Shown here: piece by piece, positions 37,865-47,657 of the stretch
Layout: each line of letters begins with the position of its first letter
How positions within the stretch are numbered: the stretch's first letter is position 1
NCBI GenBank assembly: GCA_944389315.1
Contig: CALXLX010000037.1
Coordinates: forward strand, 1-59,269
Origin: an uncultured Opitutales bacterium
GTDB taxonomy: Bacteria; Verrucomicrobiota; Verrucomicrobiia; Opitutales; Intestinicryptomonadaceae
Reading direction: 5' to 3'
DNA: 59,269 nt
Position numbers and translations under genes: made by a program
The notes under the pieces: generated by a model
The model's database searches: none
The model's input: the letters and a program-made list of their open reading frames with translations, nothing else
Told to the model about the DNA's origin: nothing

Positions 37865-38902
37865 TTACGCCTGCTTGCCGGCCTTCTCCGACTTTTTGAC
37901 TCCTTTGAACTTATAGACTGTCGCACTGTAGAATTGCTCGTTCGGGTTGAGCCTTATAGAGGGGAAGTGCGGTTTGTTCGGCGCGTCCGGCCAGAATTGC
38001 GTCTCCAGGCAGATCCCTCCGTGCTTCTTGTAGGTTTTTCCGCCTTTTCCCCTCTTTCCGCCTATGAAGTTCCCCGAGTAAACCTGTATTCCCGGCGCCG
38101 TTGTGAAGACCTGCATTTCTATCCCGGCGGATTTGTCCGCAAGAGTTGCCGCCTTGACGAGCTTTCCCTTGTCCGCGCGCAGTATGAAGTTGTGGTCTAT
38201 GCCGCCTCCGGCGGCCTCGAGCAAAGCTCCTCCAGCCTTTAGGACATCTCCGAGGCTCTTGCCCTTGCGAAAGTCCAACGGCGTGTTTTTCACAGATGAA
38301 ACCTCCCCCGTGGGCAGAAGCGCCGCGTCCGACGGAGTGAAAAAGTCGGCCTCAACCTGCAATGTGTGCGAGTATATATCCTCGGCCCCCGACAGATTGA
38401 AATAAGAATGCTGCGTGGGGGCGCAGAGCGTCGGCTTGTCGGAAAAGGCTATGTATTCTATAACAAGTTCGGAGTCGTCTGTCAGCTTGTAATAGACCGT
38501 CATGTCGAGATTGCCCGGGTATCCCTCCTCCATGTCGGGGCTCAATACGCTCAGTCGCAATCCCTTCCAGCCGTCTCCCGAGCAGTTCTCCACCGCCCAT
38601 ATCTTCTTGTCGAATCCCTTTATGCCGCCGTGCAGACTGTTCTTGCCGTCGTTCTTCGCCAGGCGGTATTTCCTGCCGTCGATTGTGAAAGCAGCGGAAC
38701 CTATCCTATTTGCAACTCTGCCCGCTATTGCTCCAAAATAGCAGCCGCTCTTGAGATATTCCTCCGGCTTGTCGTGCCCGAGAACGACGTCGATATATCT
38801 CCCCGCGGCATTTTTTACATACAGGTTGGTTATTATGCCGCCAAGATTTAAAACCTTGATTTTCAGTCCGCCGTTTTCGGCCTCGAAGCTTTGATATTTC
38901 AT
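37865..38902 (-). CDS. galM: Aldose 1-epimerase (mutarotase)
   Basis: Interconverts alpha and beta anomers of galactose and related sugars, feeding the Leloir pathway. The 345-residue protein has the catalytic base E300 (GICLETQFWPDAPN) and acid H165 (TQHSYFNL), with substrate residues H91 (NSLHGG), R62/N65 region (GRVANRIG) and D236 (GIDHNF). All key residues are intact. No signal peptide, so cytosolic. Starts 27 bases after the gene at 38930 stops and ends 27 bases before obgE starts. Confidence 0.95.
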   Translation of the reverse strand: MKYQSFEAENGGLKIKVLNLGGIITNLYVKNAAGRYIDVVLGHDKPEEYLKSGCYFGAIAGRVANRIGSAAFTIDGRKYRLAKNDGKNSLHGGIKGFDKKIWAVENCSGDGWKGLRLSVLSPDMEEGYPGNLDMTVYYKLTDDSELVIEYIAFSDKPTLCAPTQHSYFNLSGAEDIYSHTLQVEADFFTPSDAALLPTGEVSSVKNTPLDFRKGKSLGDVLKAGGALLEAAGGGIDHNFILRADKGKLVKAATLADKSAGIEMQVFTTAPGIQVYSGNFIGGKRGKGGKTYKKHGGICLETQFWPDAPNKPHFPSIRLNPNEQFYSATVYKFKGVKKSEKAGKQA

Positions 38903-38929
38903 TTTTCCAGGATTTTCTCTAAGGCCAGA

Positions 38930-39820
38930 TTAGTAGTTGAGCACGTTTATGTTCAGATGCTTCGCGTTCTTGTCGGGCTTATATGCCAAAAGCACCGTGC
39001 GCGTGTCTTCGCTCGACATGGGAACCGTAGTGCGGGCGCAGCGCTCCCATCTTTTACCTATGCGCCACGCAATAATCAGCTCCGCATCGTTCTCGTCCAT
39101 CTTGCGCGCCGCGCACACCACATTCTTGCCCCTTGCGAGCAAGAACGGCTTCCCCGCGCCGAGGGATACTAGCAACGGATAGTTCGTCATGTTGACAAGC
39201 ACCGTCTTCCCTCTCGGAAGCGAATTCGGAGAGACGTTCATCGAATAGAACGTTATGCTGTCTCCCGACTTGAACATAAGCAGATACATGTCCTCCACTC
39301 CGTCTGGAATGAACGTGTCGCATACCTCCGTGAAAACCGGAGGCTGGTCCGGAGCAGCCGGAGGGCGCCGAGCGTAGAAAACAAGCTTGTTCGGCCCCTC
39401 GTAGGATATCCTCTGAGTCGCTTCTCCGTCGTTTATATCCACGCTTTTCCACGCAGCCGTGTCTCCCAGCCCGGTCTTATACCATAGCGTGATGGTTTCC
39501 TTCTTCGCTTGGGTTCTCTTCTTCGAGCGGCTTCCGTAGCTGATGTTGAGGTTGTTGGAGAATATAACCTTCATTATGCGAAGGTTCACCTTGACCACAT
39601 CGCTTGCCTCGCTCCCATCCTCTGGAGTGTCGGGCGACGCATTTGCCGGCGTATTCGCGCTCGCCCCCGAGGGCTGCTGCTGCGTAGCCCCTCCAGGAGC
39701 CGCATTGCCGGCGGCTGCAGCCTGGGCTATCTGCTCGTTGACGGAATCCTGCGCATGCGCCGCAGGAGACAACGCCAACAAGATCGACGTCAAAAATGCC
39801 AAAATCTTTCTGTTAGACAT
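38930..39820 (-). CDS. Secreted partner of the giant PilX-like protein, unknown function
   Basis: 296 residues. Signal peptide (cleavage near AHAQ-DS, residue 24), then a 45-residue Ala/Gln/Pro/Ser/Asn-rich linker, then a beta-rich domain from about 75 to the end (LRIMKVIFSNNLNISYGSRS, LVNMTNYPLLVSLGAGKPF). It begins 18 bases after the giant gene and is probably co-transcribed with it. The unstructured linker suggests a flexible attachment in the envelope. No family named with confidence. Confidence 0.7.
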   Translation of the reverse strand: MSNRKILAFLTSILLALSPAAHAQDSVNEQIAQAAAAGNAAPGGATQQQPSGASANTPANASPDTPEDGSEASDVVKVNLRIMKVIFSNNLNISYGSRSKKRTQAKKETITLWYKTGLGDTAAWKSVDINDGEATQRISYEGPNKLVFYARRPPAAPDQPPVFTEVCDTFIPDGVEDMYLLMFKSGDSITFYSMNVSPNSLPRGKTVLVNMTNYPLLVSLGAGKPFLLARGKNVVCAARKMDENDAELIIAWRIGKRWERCARTTVPMSSEDTRTVLLAYKPDKNAKHLNINVLNY

Positions 39821-39838
39821 TACTATACTATATTGAGT

Positions 39839-42800
39839 TTAGATTTCTTTTTCGTTGAGCCAGCGGAAGGATACTATCTTAAAGCGCCTGCCCAATTTCG
39901 CATTTATCTTCGTTATGGAAACTGGATCGCCGCCCGAATCGTACTCTTTTATGTACTCGTCCAAGTTTACGTTGCCTATTCTTTCGTCGAAATTCGGGCC
40001 AAGCTCCACCTCTCTTCCATGGATTTCCCACGGGGCGTCAGAATCGTCGACATATTCGGGCACGCGCTGAACCGTCATTTCGCACCAGGCCTTGCCTTCC
40101 ACCGCGTTTGTCAACGGGTTTCTTATCTCTCCGTAGGCCCTTATCTTGAATGTATCCGACCTGACAGTCATCAAAGAGCCGAGCTTTGCGAGTATATCCT
40201 GCTGCATCAGGTATTCCGGAATTCCCTGCGCCTGCGGGCCTATGGCCGCCCTCCAGTTCTCCCAGGTATCCTGCGGATAGTGGAACAGCCTGTACTCGGG
40301 CGTTGACTGTCTGAACAGATAGGTGAGGTTTGGATTGTATATCGTCGACGAGCCGTCCGAGGATATTATGAACTTATTGCTCCTGCTCGAGTGGAATATC
40401 CTGTTTATGCTCGTTGAGTCTATCGCCGCCTGGAGAACGCCCTTTTGCATGTGGGTGTGGCGGTATACATATCTGTCTGAATCGTTCTTATCCCTTCGGG
40501 GGTTTATGCGTATGTCGTCTGGCATCTCTGTCAGGCCGGAATTGCGCCCTCTGGAGGAATTGTAGCTGTAAACGGCCTCAGTGGTTCTATTCTCCACAAC
40601 GCGGTTTACGAAATCGCTCATGGAGTAGAAGGGGCCCCTGTCTTTGACATTTTCTACTATGGCCACCGCGAGCTGCTCTATCTCCTTCTCCGAAAGAACC
40701 CTGTATCCCTTAAGCAGTTCGGGATCGCGGAAGGTGCCGCTCTCAAGATGCTTGTCGTAGAACGGAGCCTGCCAGCGCACGAAGGGCGTCTTGTTCTTGT
40801 AATTTTTCTTTCCCTGAACGTACGCGTCTACAGTGTCGCCGTAGTGGGTCTTAAGCAGGGTCTTCCACGCGTCGATGCTTGTGGAGTTCACATTGAACGG
40901 GCCGTTTATCATCAGATTTGCCGCATTTGTGTCAAAGCCAGTCTCTCCGAAGGGAGCCACCCTGTTGGACGCATCTTGCGAAAGTTTCGCGTCGTTTGGC
41001 CTGTCCGCATTTGCGGTGTATATCATTCTCGGATTTCTCGGGATCACATACGTGTCTTCCAGCCTGGAGAAGTCGTCCGACCTCTCGTCCCAACGGTAGG
41101 GCAGGGTGGAGAAGAAGTACTCGTCCCAGAGTATATCGTTCAAATGGTAGGCGTAGTCGTATATTACCGCGCGCTCCTCCGTTATTCCGGAATTGCCGGT
41201 ATCCCATCTGCCGTCGAGCTTTGCCTTTGCGTTGTTGTAGCGTGTTCCGCCGTCTACGCCATCGCCGGTGGGTTCGCCTCCGTCCACCCAGCTTATCCTG
41301 TACGAGCGCTCCGGCACCACGCGCAGAGGCGCCAGGGAGTTGCCTATCGGATAGGTCTGGTTGATGGAATCGACCTGTTGCATTCCGTAGCAGAGGTAAA
41401 ACTCGTTTGCCTTCTCCTGGTTGCTGTTGCCGCCGTAGAGTCTCATCGCTCCGGGACCGAAATTCAAATTCGCCGAGGACAGATTCGCCGGATTTGTCAC
41501 AACCTCGTTGTCGCGCAAAATATGCACTAGAGTCGCAAACTGGGTGTCTCCGTAAGTGGCTTTTCCGTCGAGGCCGACGTTTGCGACACCGCCAGAGGGT
41601 ATTTCAAACACCGCAGGATACGAAGATCCCGTTCCGCTGGTGTCGCTGGCGTAGGCTTGGTTTCTCGCATACATGCCCTTGGGCCTGTTCGACCAGGAGT
41701 TGTAGATATTCTCGTTGTCTCCGTTTATTATTCCGGAACCGTTAGTCCTGCCGTAGCGGACATCGCGAGGCGCGTAGTCGTAGTCGTGGGCGCATGCGAG
41801 CAGGGAGTTGTTTATCAGATATTTTCTGTTGAGCTCGGGCAGGGAGGTGTCGTCATTGTAGGCGGTGGGCTTCATCCACACCAAACCGTACATGTTGACA
41901 TGCTTCTTGGCCTTGTTCGCCACCAAAGAATAGAGCCTCGAGCAGTAATTCTCATCGCCCTCCCTTATGTCTATATCCAGATCTTCAAGGGAAACGCACG
42001 TGGGAGCCAAGTCGTCGGCAATCTGCCAGGATATCTGCGAGGCCCTCCTCGGATCTATGCCGTATGCGTTGCTGTTGCCGTTCGGACGGAAATAGTGGTA
42101 GACTTGGAACCTATATGTTATGGTTTTTTCATCGGAGGTAGTCACATCAACAGTCTTATCGGTCAGACCCTGTATCAATGAAAAATAGCCGTCGTTATAT
42201 CCGGATATTGCCGAGTTTACACAGAGGCTGTCCGGATAGCTCGGGTTAGACTCTCCTCCCTTTGGCTCGGAATAGTCGTAGTAGGAAGCATCCCTGTTTA
42301 ACCTGTAGTACGCAAGAACCGGCCCTCTGACATAACTTGTACTGTTGCCTATCCACGCGGGTTCTATGCCGTCGGCCCAACGCTCCGTGCTGCTGCGGTA
42401 CGGCTCTCTCCTCCCTATATTCCAGAAGTGGAGCGTCGTTCTGTAATACTGTCTCGAATTGAAGTTTCCTGACCAGGATTCCGCTATCAATCTCCTCCTG
42501 GGCATGAAGGTGTAGTATTTAGACCAATCGTTCTCTCCCGCCTTCTGGGTGGGCTGGGTGTGTAAGCATATGAGGTTTTGTATGTCTATGTAAATGTTGT
42601 TAAGCGACATATCAGCCTGAGTCAGGCTCCTGTTCATGTTCCCCACAGCATCGTACGCTACGGCTTCCCTGAGCTCTGCCAAATCGAAAAGCACATAGGG
42701 ATTTCCGTAAGTGGTCTTATTGTTTGCTACAAGAGCTGCAACCGTGCGGGCGGGGTGCGGAACGTCCACATACAAAGAGCCGTACTGGGACCTGCTTCCG

Positions 42801-45229
42801 TGGAACGGCCTGAGATAGGTGTCCTCTATATCCCTTCCGTTGTACATGTCCCTGAAAGACTTGAAGTAGTTTACGCACTTTCTGGGCATGAACATCTGCG
42901 CCGCTCCGGGCATGATGCCTTCGTCGTCGTATATTATGAAGCGCAGGTCTCCGGCATTGTTTGAGTAGTTGTCCTTCTTGTAGGGAGAGGGTGTTTGGCG
43001 GTGGTTGTTGTCGCACTCCAGATCAGGATTATAGCCGAATGTCAGATATATGTCATTTAGATATATCGGCAATGGATACATGCAAGTCCTAAGCCTTCCC
43101 ATTGACCTGTAGAGGATCCCCGGATACATATCGTCGGAATCGCCCGCCGGGACTAACTTGGGGCTGTTTATGTCCCTCAAATCCACTATTCCGCCGTATC
43201 CGAGGAAGCCAACTCTGCTTCCGCTGCCGTAGTCCGTGCTTCCCCCGCTGAATCCGTTTGTCGGGAATACGAGGTTGTGGGTCTTTGCATTCAGCTTCTC
43301 GGCGCGTATGTCGCGCAGGGCGTGGAAGAAGTTGTTCTTCTTTACTCCGAGCGCTATTCTAAAGCCCATCTGGGTGGCGCCTGTTGTCTCTATGTGCAGC
43401 AGATAATAGTTGTTCTTGGCTATTTTTACGTCGTAGGGGTTCCACAACACCGCTATGGGTATCATATGCATTCTTATTCCGTAACTTTCCGTGCCTTCCA
43501 CATTGGTCGTGTATCTTACGGGAGTCGGGACAAAATATACCTGGAACCTCTGCAGGACGGGATGGAAGCCTATGCGGTCGTCGCTCTGAAGCCTTGTGCG
43601 GATCTCCTTAGAGTAGTTAGAGCTCATCGCGCGGAAATTGTAGTAGGAACGCAACTGGTCCCACAACGGGCCGCCCGGATCCTTGTGGAAGGAGTTGTCG
43701 TGCCAAATGTTGTTTATGTTGCTGGAATTGAACCTGGAGTTTGTCTCGGTGTTAAACCTGCGCAGCCATGTGGAATTGAGCGGCAACTGAGGCCCGAACA
43801 TATGTCCTGTGGAACGGCGGTACGCGTTCTGTTCGGAAAGGGAGGTGTAATAGTTGCATTTGTACCTGTCCGATATGTTGGAGGACGTCACGCTCTCGGG
43901 CGGCATTATGGTGTTGTATCCTGAGATCTTGAAATTGTATCCCGTCTGCCCTATGGGGCGCGGGAAATATCCTCCGCCTATGCCGTAGGAGGAATTCGTG
44001 TACAATGTAAACCTCTCGGAAACGGAAACTTCTCTGGGGGTTTCGTCGCTTGTCCAGCCGTCGTTCTTTCTGTTGGACTGCAAAAGCCCTAACGACAAGT
44101 CTTTCTTCAGGCCGCCGTAGCGGACGTTTACAAGAACTCCTTTCGTGTCGGCGGTTAGATCGTGGAAAAAGATTTTTCCCAAAGAGACGTTGTTCTTTAT
44201 GTTTGCCGCCTTTATGAAGTCCAAATCGCCGGGGCCTGATAGGGAACGGACTACATCCCTTGCCGAAGGATCCTTCTCCATGTCCAAATTCACGGCCTTT
44301 TCCCCCGAAAGCGGCATTGTCAAGCCCTGGACGCCGGAGTAATACGGCAGGCTCTGCTTGTAGAAATTCTTCGCTTTTGCGTCCGCAACCTCAAACATCT
44401 CGTTGGAGGCTATGGCGTTTATTGAGGCCTTCTGCCCCTCGTCCGACACCCACCACGCTATGCGCTTTTGCATGCCTGAAATCATGGAGCCGTCGTCCAT
44501 CTCCTTCAATGTCACCAAAGGCACGCTCACCCCGCGCTTGTACTCGTCAAATCCCTTTTCGCCGGATTCGTCCGCCGCGGACGCCGCGCTGACTACGGTT
44601 ATGCTCTTGTCCGGCTCGAGCAGCTCGCTCGGCAGGTATTCAAACCTTTGCCCCGCGTTGCTTATAGATGTGAGCCTGTCCTCCAGCCTTTCCGCACCGT
44701 CGACCTCCTTGCCTATGTTGCCGGAAACCAGCCACGCCTTCGCATGGTTTATCACTCGCTCGCGGTACTCCTTGCGGGTTTCGTCCAGACCTATCTTTAT
44801 GTTCTTTGCGGAGCGGTCCTTCGACTCAAATCCGTCTCCGGCCTCCCATACGCCTACCCAATAATTGTTCTTTATCTGGGCGCCCATCATGCTGTCCAGG
44901 TCGCTCCTGCGCGTATTGAGCGGATTCTCCCACCAGTCGAAACGCGTTCTGGCGTCTCTTTCCTGGCGCTGGAAGGCCGTGGAGAGGTCTTCGAACATCG
45001 CGGCGTTGGCCGTTATGCGCTTGTCGGGCCCCAGATTCTTCTGAACCTGATTTAGGGCCTGGTAGGCGGAGAATTTTGCCGTCTGCCGCGCCTTTGCGTC
45101 CGTTATGGCCTGTCTTGTCAGACGCAGTTGCATTTGCACTATTGCCGCGAGGGTCACAACGAGCAACACCATGAAGCCCATCAGAGCCAACGCCAGGACG
45201 AGTGCGAAAGCCTTTCTGTTTTTTTTCAT
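39839..45229 (-). CDS. Giant PilX/GspK-like protein, Verru_Chthon cassette A-like
   Basis: From ATG 45229 this is 1796 residues (an ATG at 45265 would add 12). The N terminus MKKNRKA-FALVLALALMGFM then LLVVTLAAIVQMQLRLTRQA is a prepilin-like leader and helix of PilX/GspK type, with no Glu at +5. About 1700 residues of Tyr/Asn/Ser-rich predicted beta structure follow. The C terminus has FKIRAYGEIRN, AWCEMTVQRVPEY and GRRFKIVSFRWL, which I recall from Verru_Chthon cassette protein A. The length far exceeds normal minor pilins. It probably heads the 13-kb gene series down to 32444. May be a fibre tip, adhesin or secreted-substrate organiser. Confidence 0.78.
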   Translation of the reverse strand: MKKNRKAFALVLALALMGFMVLLVVTLAAIVQMQLRLTRQAITDAKARQTAKFSAYQALNQVQKNLGPDKRITANAAMFEDLSTAFQRQERDARTRFDWWENPLNTRRSDLDSMMGAQIKNNYWVGVWEAGDGFESKDRSAKNIKIGLDETRKEYRERVINHAKAWLVSGNIGKEVDGAERLEDRLTSISNAGQRFEYLPSELLEPDKSITVVSAASAADESGEKGFDEYKRGVSVPLVTLKEMDDGSMISGMQKRIAWWVSDEGQKASINAIASNEMFEVADAKAKNFYKQSLPYYSGVQGLTMPLSGEKAVNLDMEKDPSARDVVRSLSGPGDLDFIKAANIKNNVSLGKIFFHDLTADTKGVLVNVRYGGLKKDLSLGLLQSNRKNDGWTSDETPREVSVSERFTLYTNSSYGIGGGYFPRPIGQTGYNFKISGYNTIMPPESVTSSNISDRYKCNYYTSLSEQNAYRRSTGHMFGPQLPLNSTWLRRFNTETNSRFNSSNINNIWHDNSFHKDPGGPLWDQLRSYYNFRAMSSNYSKEIRTRLQSDDRIGFHPVLQRFQVYFVPTPVRYTTNVEGTESYGIRMHMIPIAVLWNPYDVKIAKNNYYLLHIETTGATQMGFRIALGVKKNNFFHALRDIRAEKLNAKTHNLVFPTNGFSGGSTDYGSGSRVGFLGYGGIVDLRDINSPKLVPAGDSDDMYPGILYRSMGRLRTCMYPLPIYLNDIYLTFGYNPDLECDNNHRQTPSPYKKDNYSNNAGDLRFIIYDDEGIMPGAAQMFMPRKCVNYFKSFRDMYNGRDIEDTYLRPFHGSRSQYGSLYVDVPHPARTVAALVANNKTTYGNPYVLFDLAELREAVAYDAVGNMNRSLTQADMSLNNIYIDIQNLICLHTQPTQKAGENDWSKYYTFMPRRRLIAESWSGNFNSRQYYRTTLHFWNIGRREPYRSSTERWADGIEPAWIGNSTSYVRGPVLAYYRLNRDASYYDYSEPKGGESNPSYPDSLCVNSAISGYNDGYFSLIQGLTDKTVDVTTSDEKTITYRFQVYHYFRPNGNSNAYGIDPRRASQISWQIADDLAPTCVSLEDLDIDIREGDENYCSRLYSLVANKAKKHVNMYGLVWMKPTAYNDDTSLPELNRKYLINNSLLACAHDYDYAPRDVRYGRTNGSGIINGDNENIYNSWSNRPKGMYARNQAYASDTSGTGSSYPAVFEIPSGGVANVGLDGKATYGDTQFATLVHILRDNEVVTNPANLSSANLNFGPGAMRLYGGNSNQEKANEFYLCYGMQQVDSINQTYPIGNSLAPLRVVPERSYRISWVDGGEPTGDGVDGGTRYNNAKAKLDGRWDTGNSGITEERAVIYDYAYHLNDILWDEYFFSTLPYRWDERSDDFSRLEDTYVIPRNPRMIYTANADRPNDAKLSQDASNRVAPFGETGFDTNAANLMINGPFNVNSTSIDAWKTLLKTHYGDTVDAYVQGKKNYKNKTPFVRWQAPFYDKHLESGTFRDPELLKGYRVLSEKEIEQLAVAIVENVKDRGPFYSMSDFVNRVVENRTTEAVYSYNSSRGRNSGLTEMPDDIRINPRRDKNDSDRYVYRHTHMQKGVLQAAIDSTSINRIFHSSRSNKFIISSDGSSTIYNPNLTYLFRQSTPEYRLFHYPQDTWENWRAAIGPQAQGIPEYLMQQDILAKLGSLMTVRSDTFKIRAYGEIRNPLTNAVEGKAWCEMTVQRVPEYVDDSDAPWEIHGREVELGPNFDERIGNVNLDEYIKEYDSGGDPVSITKINAKLGRRFKIVSFRWLNEKEI

Positions 45230-45680
45230 TGGGGTGGGGCGTAAACGAGTAAGTGAAAAAGTCATATTTGTATTTCCTATTCCATGCGCATCTAAACGCA
45301 AGCAAATATTTATGTTCTGGCTTATTCTTTTACCTCTTTATCCCGCTTTAAAAAACCTTTGTTTCTCAGCCGGAACTCCGTCCGATTCCTGGAAAATGTT
45401 TTTTTAGACGGCATAAACCGTAAAATTCGCGCCGGGCGTCTTTTTGCCTATGCGCGCGAAGGGTTTGACATTGAATGGCTAGTTCTTGTTCCGCGTTTGG
45501 ACGGCGCCTGCCGGCCCGCTTGCATGTTCAAGCCCCCGCTTGGGCATATCTTAAGCGCATTCCGCGCCATAATTCCCCCAAAATGCGGTATATTTTCCCG
45601 CAAGGGGCGAAAATGCGGCTTTTAGGCTCTGATATTGGCAAAACTTGCCATTTACGCCGCCGCGGCGCCCTTTTTGCGGG
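45230..45680. other. Intergenic region upstream of the giant gene
   Basis: 451 bases between the giant gene and the anti-sigma-like gene, both on the minus strand. Contains a small TGGCAA/TTGCCA hairpin near 45640. No credible gene on either strand; the 88- and 206-codon plus-strand frames are non-coding in appearance. The promoter of the pseudopilin series should lie here, but no clear -35/-10 pair was found. Confidence 0.5.
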
Positions 45681-46115
45681 CTACTTCGCCAGGTCGAAAA
45701 ATTCCTCGGTCTCCACCACGGACGTAAGGGTATATAGTGCGTCCTGCTGCAAAAAGTATTCCGCCGCAGCGTCTCCTGCGTCTTGGCGGGGCAGGGCTAC
45801 AAACATAGCCGCAGCAACGGCGGCGCTGGCCGCGAAAAATCCGGCCTTTTCCACAAGCTTGCCGAAGTTGAACCTTCCGTCCGACCCCCTCCTTATGCGG
45901 GAGAATACCATGTCGCAAAAACCGTCCTTCGCCCTGACGGGAAATCTCGCAAGGAGATCTTCAAGCTTTGCGTCCGCCCTTTCGGACATTTCGGCGTCAG
46001 CGTATATCTTCAGCAGAGTCCTGTCGGTAAATCCGTCGTCCGCCGAGATGGAATCCTTCGCGAGGAATCCGTCGGCCAATATCTCGGCGTCGTGATGGCT
46101 CATCTTATTGTTCAT
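45681..46115 (-). CDS. Putative anti-sigma factor, single-pass membrane protein
   Basis: 144 residues from ATG 46115 (overlapping the sigma gene by 11 bases); ATG 46103, just after the sigma stop, is an alternative. The cytosolic N-terminal 85 residues are charged. One membrane helix at about 90-108 (FFAASAAVAAAMFVALP) and a short periplasmic tail complete the protein. The topology and the overlap with an ECF sigma gene fit an anti-sigma factor, but no HxxxCxxC zinc motif is present. Function is inferred from context. Confidence 0.65.
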   Translation of the reverse strand: MNNKMSHHDAEILADGFLAKDSISADDGFTDRTLLKIYADAEMSERADAKLEDLLARFPVRAKDGFCDMVFSRIRRGSDGRFNFGKLVEKAGFFAASAAVAAAMFVALPRQDAGDAAAEYFLQQDALYTLTSVVETEEFFDLAK

Positions 46116-46674
46116 ATCTCATCAGCGCCTCCTTCAGCGCCATTCTTGCCCGGTGTATCCAAGTCTTAACATTGGATACGTTCGCCCGCATTATTTCCGC
46201 GATTTCCTCGTAGCTTAGCTGCTGCTGCTTAAGGAGCAGTATGCTGGTCCGCTGGTTTTCGGGCAGCAGCTGCAAAGTGTTTTGAAATATCTCCTCGAGC
46301 TCGGCCATTTTGGACGAGGCGTCCTCTACCGCTACGGCCGGCATGTCCGCCGGATCGGTAACCTCGGCGGGCTTGCGCTTGGCGCGCCTAAACTCGTTTA
46401 TAAGCACGCTGCGGGCTATGTGGAATATATATGTGGAGAATTTCCCCCTGACGGTGTATCCCTCCCTTGCCCTATACAGATTTATAAACGTCTTCTGCGC
46501 CAGATCCTCGGAAGTGTGGACGTCTTTAACCGACCTATAAAAGAAATTGAGCAGCGGATTTTTCCACTTCTCTATAAGCATGCGCAGCGCATGGTCGTCG
46601 CCTTCTGAGACTTTAACCATCAAAACGGCGTCCGCATCCATGGCCACCTCGGAAACTCTGTCCGCGCTTTCCAT
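46105..46674 (-). CDS. ECF-type RNA polymerase sigma factor
   Basis: 189 residues. Region 2 at about 30-100 (NPLLNFFYRSVKDVHTSED, LAQKTFINLYRAREGY, FSTYIFHIARSVLINEFRR) and region 4 at about 125-185 (LQLLPENQRTSILLLKQQQ, LSYEEIAEIMRANVSNVKTW); regions 1 and 3 are missing, as in ECF factors. Good Shine-Dalgarno (ggaagga) before the ATG. Possible promoter boxes upstream are TTGAAAC (46723-46717) and TATAAG (46697-46692). Regulon unknown; the adjacent giant PilX-like locus is a candidate target only by proximity. Confidence 0.92.
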   Translation of the reverse strand: MESADRVSEVAMDADAVLMVKVSEGDDHALRMLIEKWKNPLLNFFYRSVKDVHTSEDLAQKTFINLYRAREGYTVRGKFSTYIFHIARSVLINEFRRAKRKPAEVTDPADMPAVAVEDASSKMAELEEIFQNTLQLLPENQRTSILLLKQQQLSYEEIAEIMRANVSNVKTWIHRARMALKEALMRYEQ

Positions 46675-46810
46675 ATTTATCCTTCCGTCCTCTTATAACA
46701 ACCTGCCCGAGCCAAAGTTTCAAAGAAAATTTTAAAAAAAAGTCTGGATTAGTTGAAAAAAACCGTTATCGTCCATTGTTTTATTTTTCAATCAAACAGA
46801 AAGTTTTCAG

Positions 46811-46999
46811 ATGAGCGGTTTAATTCAATGGAGTTCCAAGGCGAAACGCAAGAGCCTCAAGAAGGCTGCCGGCAGCAAGCCCTCCTCTCGCAACCAGAGG
46901 GTTTCGGCCATTCGCGCAAAGAGAAGGGCGCTGGCAAACGCCAAGAGCCTCAACAAAGCAAGAAAAGCGGCCATTGCCGCCGCCGTCGCGGAAAAGTAG
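46811..46999 (+). CDS. Small basic Lys/Arg/Ala-rich protein preceding rpmB
   Basis: 62 residues starting MSGLIQWSSKAKRKSLKKA. It has about 19 Lys/Arg against one acidic residue (Glu61), and a long helix-forming C-terminal half (AIRAKRRALANAKSLNKARK). No Shine-Dalgarno, but the A-rich/ttttcag context is like other starts here. Ends 67 bases before rpmB in the same direction, so probably co-transcribed. Composition suggests rRNA or ribosome binding; it does not match any ribosomal protein I know. Could be a lineage-specific ribosome-associated protein. Confidence 0.65.
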   Translation: MSGLIQWSSKAKRKSLKKAAGSKPSSRNQRVSAIRAKRRALANAKSLNKARKAAIAAAVAEK

Positions 47000-47066
47000 T
47001 TCAGAGTAAACACAGCGGTAATTGTTCAAACAACGTCCCGCAAAAATTCGGAAAAGAGAGTATACC

Positions 47067-47297
47067 ATGTCAAGAATATGCGCAATCACAGGCAAGCGTC
47101 CCGTTAGCGGCCGCAAGATTATCCACAAAGGTCAGAGCAAGAAAAGCGGCGGTATAGGTTTGCAGCTCGTAAAGCAGAACAACCGCACATTCAGGCCCAA
47201 CCTTCAGCACATACGCGTTCGTCTCGAGAACGGCCAGGTCAAGAAGATGTGGGTGAGCGTAAAGGCCATCAAGGCCGGCAAGGTCGTCAAGGCCTAA
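47067..47297 (+). CDS. rpmB: 50S ribosomal protein L28 (bL28)
   Basis: 76 residues from ATG 47067, starting MSRICAITGKRPVSG. N-terminal GKRP, QNNRTFRPNLQ and the basic C terminus are diagnostic. Only one cysteine, so the zinc-free form. A gagag Shine-Dalgarno-like sequence precedes this start; the longer frame to 47022 is rejected. L28 is needed for late 50S assembly. rpmG does not follow. Confidence 0.97.
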   Translation: MSRICAITGKRPVSGRKIIHKGQSKKSGGIGLQLVKQNNRTFRPNLQHIRVRLENGQVKKMWVSVKAIKAGKVVKA

Positions 47298-47341
47298 GCT
47301 TATTTACGTTTTGATTCCGCCTCCGGGTGAAGATTATTTAT

Positions 47342-47368
47342 GGGCGCGCATATATGCGCGCCCTTCTT
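47342..47368 (+). terminator. Terminator-like hairpin after rpmB
   Basis: A 22-base perfect palindrome (47342-47363) with 10-bp arms and a 2-base centre is followed by ttctt. Strong stem but poor T tract. Confidence 0.55.
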
Positions 47369-47620
47369 GTCTGTACATATCTTTTTTCCTGATAGGCTTT
47401 TGGCAGGCCACTCTGCGGTTTGCGCTACGCCTGCGCATGATGCGGCAACTTAGGCGGGCTCTCCCTTGGCTCCCAATAGTTTGGCGGACTTTCGCAAAGG
47501 GAAATCTTTCCAATAAAATTATTGTGCGATTTCTTCTTCGGGGTGGCTTGCATTTATCTTCCAACGTGGAAGGGCGGTTTTCGTTTTCTCCTTTGGAAAT
47601 TCTTTCCCCCGCAGGAAGAC

Positions 47621-47657
47621 AAAAAAACGCCCCGCAAGTTCTTGCGGGGCATTTTTT
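47621..47657. terminator. Bidirectional terminator between rpmB and the gene at 47681
   Basis: A perfect 10-bp stem GCCCCGCAAG (47629-47638) / CTTGCGGGGC (47641-47650) is flanked by A7 on the left and attttttg on the right, so both strands give a stem followed by T. Confidence 0.88.
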
